DNA of 64,000 bases from Paeniglutamicibacter antarcticus_C (GTDB taxonomy: Bacteria > Actinomycetota > Actinomycetes > Actinomycetales > Micrococcaceae): positions 26,494 through 90,493 of the forward strand of contig NZ_BAABLK010000091.1 in NCBI RefSeq assembly GCF_039544305.1, read 5' to 3'. Both the position numbers and the translations under genes were made by a program. Positions within the stretch are counted from its first letter, which is position 1; every line of letters starts with the position of its first letter. Below are positions 60,816-64,000 of the stretch, one piece after another. Below the pieces are notes generated by a model. That model had not been told where the DNA came from and did not search any database. It was given only the letters and a program-made list of their open reading frames with translations.

Positions 60816-61508
60816 TCAGGAAGCTTCGTGGTCCCGGTAGGGCGTCGCCGAGAGCGGATCCAGGAGCTGCGCGATGGCGCTGTCCATGTGGTCCGCAAGC
60901 GCGGAGTGCAGTTCGGGTACGTCCGCCTCAAGGATGGCTTGGGCGATGCGCCGGTGTTCGGCGACCCGGTCCGCGATGGGGAAATCCAATTGTTCAAGTG
61001 CGGAAAGGCACATGCGCGTCTCGGTCACCAACGTGTCGTGGACCCGGCTCAGCCGCGGGCTCCCGGCCAGCCGGACCAGCGCCTCGTGGAAGGAGATGTC
61101 GATCTGGCTCACGGCCGAGGGATTGGCGCCAAGCGCGGCCATCTGCGCAACGATCCCCATCAGCTCCTCGCCGGCATGGCGGTTGGTGTGATCGACCTCG
61201 ATGATCTTCAGCGCGGCGCCGCGCTCGACCGCGGTGCGCGTCAAGTAGATGTCATTGATGTCGGCATGGGTGAACTGCGCGACGAACAATCCGCGGTTGC
61301 GGATGCTCACCAGCAATCCCTCCTGGGTCAGGCGCTGCATGGCCTCACGCAACGGGCCTCGGCTGACCCCCAGCCGCCGGGCAAGGTCTGCCTCGCCCAG
61401 TTGGGCACCGGGTGAGAATTCACCGTTTCCGATCGCCGAGCGGATCTTGCGCGCGATGATCGCCGGCGTGGATTCCTGCTTCAGCGGTTCAAGGCTCGAT
61501 GCGGCCAT
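60816..61508 (-). CDS. GntR family regulator (FCD domain), second of the cluster
   Basis: A 230-residue FCD-type regulator. HTH at about 10-75 (IRSAIGNGEFSPGAQLGEADLARRLGVSRGPLREAMQRLTQEGLL), then the helical effector domain (DINDIYLTRTAVERGAALKII, DISFHEALVRLAGSPRL, DRVAEHRRIAQAILEADVPELHSALADHM). ATG 61508 follows GAGG; a GTG five codons earlier is possible. Convergent with doeA. Only about a quarter of residues seem shared with the first regulator outside the HTH. Confidence 0.9.
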   Translation of the reverse strand: MAASSLEPLKQESTPAIIARKIRSAIGNGEFSPGAQLGEADLARRLGVSRGPLREAMQRLTQEGLLVSIRNRGLFVAQFTHADINDIYLTRTAVERGAALKIIEVDHTNRHAGEELMGIVAQMAALGANPSAVSQIDISFHEALVRLAGSPRLSRVHDTLVTETRMCLSALEQLDFPIADRVAEHRRIAQAILEADVPELHSALADHMDSAIAQLLDPLSATPYRDHEAS

Positions 61509-61546
61509 GTTGGCGTTCCTCACTTGCGATAACTCGTCTTGATGCA

Positions 61547-61557
61547 GACAATCCTAC
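61547..61557. promoter_or_regulatory. candidate GntR operator before second regulator
   Basis: Minus strand GTAGGATTGTC is a third location of the shared motif, 39 bases before the regulator start. It suggests autocontrol. Confidence 0.45.
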
Positions 61558-62323
61558 AACCTCTTGGCTCCCTTGGCCCGATCCGTCCAACGGCCGCCGG
61601 GCCGTGTGCCGAGGCCAGGGCCAGCGGCACCGTGGGATGGCTGCGCAAGTCCGCACCGAAACACGATTCACTTTCGTTCAGCGGCCATTGGAGACCGGCC
61701 GCGCCTTTGGCACGGCGGCATACACGGAGCATGCGCAGCCGCCCGGACCGAAGCCCGGGGAAACGTTGCACGACGAAGTACAGGTTCGGCTTTTCCCTAC
61801 AGTGCCCATCGCCTTTTTGCTGCCGATGACCCCGAACGTCGCCTGGATACTTCTCCCGCCTGTTTTATCCCTCCTGCAGGCGAGTCATTCCACGCTTGCG
61901 TTCATCGTAGTGGCCGGAACCCTATGCCGGTCACTGATGGTTGCCCTGCTCATACCCGGGGGGGGTCGACACCCGTCGGACCACCCGGTGGCACCAAGAA
62001 GGCCTTCACCACGGCGGTCCTGGGGTGACTGGTCGGATACCTGGTGCTGTTGGAGGTTGCACTTCGCGATGCCGATCACCCCGATGCTTCTGGTGATGAT
62101 GGCGGTGCTGCCCCTCCGTCTACTTCACATCTGTGGGCCTCTACCTTCAAAAATAATCCACACGTATTCCGGCGCCCCTGATTGCTCTGATCCATGTTGC
62201 GAGCACAGCCACAAGCTACCTCTGAGAAGCCGCGCGTTGCGTGGCGACTATTCCAGGAAGCCGAAGATGCCCATGGTTATCGCGAGAAGACGGGCCTTGA
62301 TGCAACGCAACGCCTTGTCCTAT
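61558..62323. other. long gap, possibly with gene remnants
   Basis: No intact gene is supported. Between about 61800 and 62100 the plus strand shows broken hydrophobic pieces in two frames (IAFLLPMTPNVAWILLPPVL; GTKKAFTTAVLG then a stop then LVGYLVLLEVALRDAD), as a decayed membrane-protein gene would. The family is not recognised. Confidence 0.35.
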
Positions 62324-63034
62324 TCAGAGGATGAACATAACGAGCACGATGGGGTACGTGGTGAAGAGGTTCTTTCCAGTCAGGACATGGACGGTCCCCA
62401 TGATCAAAGAGAGTGCGATGCCGTAGATCCCCGTGGCAAAATCCTGGGTGAGGAAGTGGACAAGGCCCCAGGTAAGCGCGAGCATGATCCCGCCCCAAGG
62501 AACCCGTCCCGCGCCGGAGCACCGTTCGCCCGCCCTCTGCCCAAATCCAATGATCAAGGAAACAACCACTGCCTCGGCGACGTAGTAGGCAACCTGCACG
62601 AGCCAGGCTACGGCCCCTGCATCGCCGAAGAGTTCCAAAAACGCATTGCGCTCCGCGACCGGAGGAAAAACGCCGCCCCGAAGAGTCCATTGGGCAGCCA
62701 CCGTGAGAACAACAAGCCCGGCAACCACCAGCCATCGCAGAACTCCGATCCGTGTCCCGGCTTCACCACGGAGCTTGAACCCGGTTCGATGACGAGCCCA
62801 TGCCACCAAGCCGGTCGCACCACCGAGCCAGATCACAGCAGAAAGCACCCAGTGGACAACCGAGGCACGGAGGCTACCTGAGAGTAGGCCAAGCGCCGGT
62901 TCAATGGCTGCAAGGACCAGCTCGAGTCCCAAAAGAGCGAACGCGTAGAGCCCAAGGTAGAGATATTCCTGCGGACGCGTCGCCGCCGATGTTCCCGCCA
63001 TGTCCTGGCACCCATCTCGTTTCAAGGCGGTCAT
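62324..63034 (-). CDS. multi-pass membrane protein, CPBP-like
   Basis: A 236-residue protein with six or seven hydrophobic segments. The C-terminal GIMLALTWGLVHFLTQDFATGIYGIALSLIMG resembles the last conserved His block of CPBP membrane proteases, but the usual EExxxR motif is not seen, so activity is doubtful. ATG 63034 is used (GGAG upstream at a long distance); an internal ATG at 63001 is equally possible and the frame is open to 63184. No linked neighbour gives a clue. Confidence 0.6.
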   Translation of the reverse strand: MTALKRDGCQDMAGTSAATRPQEYLYLGLYAFALLGLELVLAAIEPALGLLSGSLRASVVHWVLSAVIWLGGATGLVAWARHRTGFKLRGEAGTRIGVLRWLVVAGLVVLTVAAQWTLRGGVFPPVAERNAFLELFGDAGAVAWLVQVAYYVAEAVVVSLIIGFGQRAGERCSGAGRVPWGGIMLALTWGLVHFLTQDFATGIYGIALSLIMGTVHVLTGKNLFTTYPIVLVMFIL

Positions 63035-63425
63035 CAGCGCCGCACTCCAACAGTAACGCGGCTGGTTCGGCTTCTCGCGGCTTCCACATGCCAGAAACGT
63101 TCCTGAAAAACACTGGCCGGACCCGGGGACGGTCCAGGATTCCAAGGCCCGGGCAACACGTGGAGCGATGGAGGAACGGAACACAACGTTTGGGTCTAAC
63201 GCCAGCTGCCTCGGTTATCAGTGGACTAGCCAGGGACCAGTGACCTGGTAGCCAACGAATTCGCTCTCGGACCGCCCACTCCACGCCAACCCCTTCGCCC
63301 CAGGGACCCGACGCTGGGAATCAACAGGCCACCGCGTCGGTTCACGGACCTGGCGGCGGCCTCCTCCCCATGGTCACGGTCCATTGTTCTGAAACACTGG
63401 CCATTAACGAGAGGCCCGTGATGAT
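63035..63425. other. intergenic region
   Basis: The two flanking genes are divergent, so both promoters should be here. No feature beyond that is supported. Confidence 0.4.
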
Positions 63426-63920
63426 ATGACCAATGTTCCAATGCATGAAGGTCACACACCTGGCCCGGCAACCCGGAACGGATCAAAAGCGGGCGCCATC
63501 GTCGCGTTGGTGCTGGGGATCCTCCTGGCCTTGGTCGGCGTGGGAGGGATCATCGGAGGCACGGCGTCTGCCGCGGTCCTGAACCACCAGGGCGGGGACG
63601 GATATCTCACCGCACCAACGCGCAGTTTCTCCACCACGTCCTACGCCCTCATCTCTCCCCCGGCGCAGATCAACGTCACCGATGTCCCGTTCGACGTCGG
63701 CAGGCTCCGGTTCACTGCCGAGTCCACGGCGCCCGGAGGAGATGTGTTCATCGGCATCGGGCCCAAGGCCGAGGTCCAGAAGTATCTCGTAGGTGTCCAC
63801 ACCAGCGAAATAACCGACGTACGGATATCGCCTTTCCGGGTCCAATACCGCGATACGTTCGGATCCGAGGCCCCTGTCAGCGGAAGTTCTAAAGTGACCA
63901 TAGGCGGCGATCCCCGCTGA
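63426..63920 (+). pseudogene. membrane-anchored protein truncated by a repeat array
   Basis: A 164-residue frame: polar N-terminus, one membrane helix (about 22-50, AIVALVLGILLALVGVGGIIGG), then an exported beta-rich domain with FIGIGPKAEVQKYLVGVHTSEITDVRISPFRVQYRD. Related actinobacterial proteins, as I remember them, continue for a further 100-200 residues to a second membrane helix. Here the frame ends about 15 residues later, and its TGA is inside the first full repeat of the array at 63895-63983. An insertion most likely cut it. Confidence 0.65.
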
Positions 63921-63983
63921 CCACCAGCGGCAATTGGACTGACCACCAGCGGCAACGGTTTTGACCACGGACGGCAACGTCTT
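63895..63983. mobile_element. tandem 22-bp repeats, probable insertion sequence end
   Basis: Three units of exactly 22 bases start at 63918, 63940 and 63962. Two begin TGACCACCAGCGGCAA and the third TGACCACGGACGGCAA; a weaker unit (TGACCATAGGCGGCGA) starts at 63895. Multiple short repeats at one end are typical of IS21-family elements, whose transposase binds them. The rest of the element lies outside the window, so the family is an inference. Confidence 0.6.
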
Positions 63984-64000
63984 CCGGCCCGTTTCCTGGC

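Noticed and set aside
61499..62881. 460-codon plus-strand frame over the ectoine-side gap
   Set aside because: It overlaps the CPBP-like gene on the other strand and changes character along its length. Only short hydrophobic pieces look protein-like, so no intact gene is called.
1..64000. CRISPR arrays, tRNA or rRNA genes, prophage or toxin-antitoxin modules
   Set aside because: Read for all of these; no regular spacer-repeat pattern, no tRNA cloverleaf ending in CCA and no phage or toxin gene was recognised. The only repeat array is the one at 63895-63983.

Overview
The window is a high-GC, densely packed chromosome segment of an actinobacterium, most likely a member of the Micrococcaceae (Arthrobacter / Paeniglutamicibacter / Glutamicibacter type). 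The evidence is a PriA-type HisA, a ClgR-type regulator next to recA, an actinobacterial LexA with its LysM neighbour, SOS boxes of the TCGAAC-N4-GTTCGA type, LppM and DUF3046 proteins, and a dapA-rnj-ftsK-pgsA-cinA-clgR-recA-recX-miaB-miaA-dapF block in the usual actinobacterial order. At least a dozen genes carry a TANNNT hexamer 6-8 nt before the start codon, the signature of leaderless transcription. No rRNA, tRNA, CRISPR array or prophage was found.

Layout. 0-1.1 kb: tail of a DUF6157 gene and a GNAT acetyltransferase. 1.5-6.1 kb: ROK regulator and a CUT1 sugar importer (lipoprotein plus two permeases, no ATPase). 6.2-9.9 kb: pheST on the minus strand. 10-14 kb: class B penicillin-binding lipoprotein, LppM-like lipoprotein, and an overlapping pair of an HExxH protein and a SIMPL protein. 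14-17.1 kb: pcp, NUDIX hydrolase, CDF metal transporter, SpoU methyltransferase. 17.2-19.3 kb: infC-rpmI-rplT, with an ATC start for infC and a long extension on L20. 19.5-22.3 kb: DUF1844 protein, MFS exporter, SseB protein. 22.6-26.1 kb: hisC-hisB-hisH-small membrane ORF-hisA. 26.2-27.6 kb: SOS node with divergent LysM protein and lexA. 27.7-31.3 kb: DinG-type helicase and hflX. 31.8-45.9 kb: RsmC-like methyltransferase, then the conserved minus-strand block from dapF back to dapA.

46-55 kb is more accessory: an acyltransferase-like membrane protein, gntK-gntP for gluconate, a VOC protein, a stretch of gene decay (a broken SRPBCC gene and a frameshifted unknown), DUF952, an SDR enzyme, a TPR membrane protein and dapB. 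54.5-61.5 kb is an ectoine module: ehuBCDA importer plus an M24-fold ectoine hydrolase (DoeA/EutD), bracketed by two FCD-type GntR regulators. The same short motif occurs before ehuB, before doeA and before the second regulator, suggesting one regulon. The window ends with a membrane protein and a secreted-type protein cut short by an array of 22-bp repeats that looks like the end of an insertion element.

Functionally, the window links translation (pheST, infC-rpmI-rplT, miaAB, hflX), DNA repair (lexA, recA, recX, dinG), envelope work (lysine/DAP genes dapA, dapB and dapF in three places, a PBP, ftsK, pgsA) and nutrient uptake (sugar, gluconate, ectoine). No clearly new multi-gene system was found. 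The best leads are the ectoine regulon with its shared motif and the tailed hydrolase, the extended L20, the ATC start of infC, the 49-residue membrane ORF in the his operon and the HExxH/SIMPL pair.
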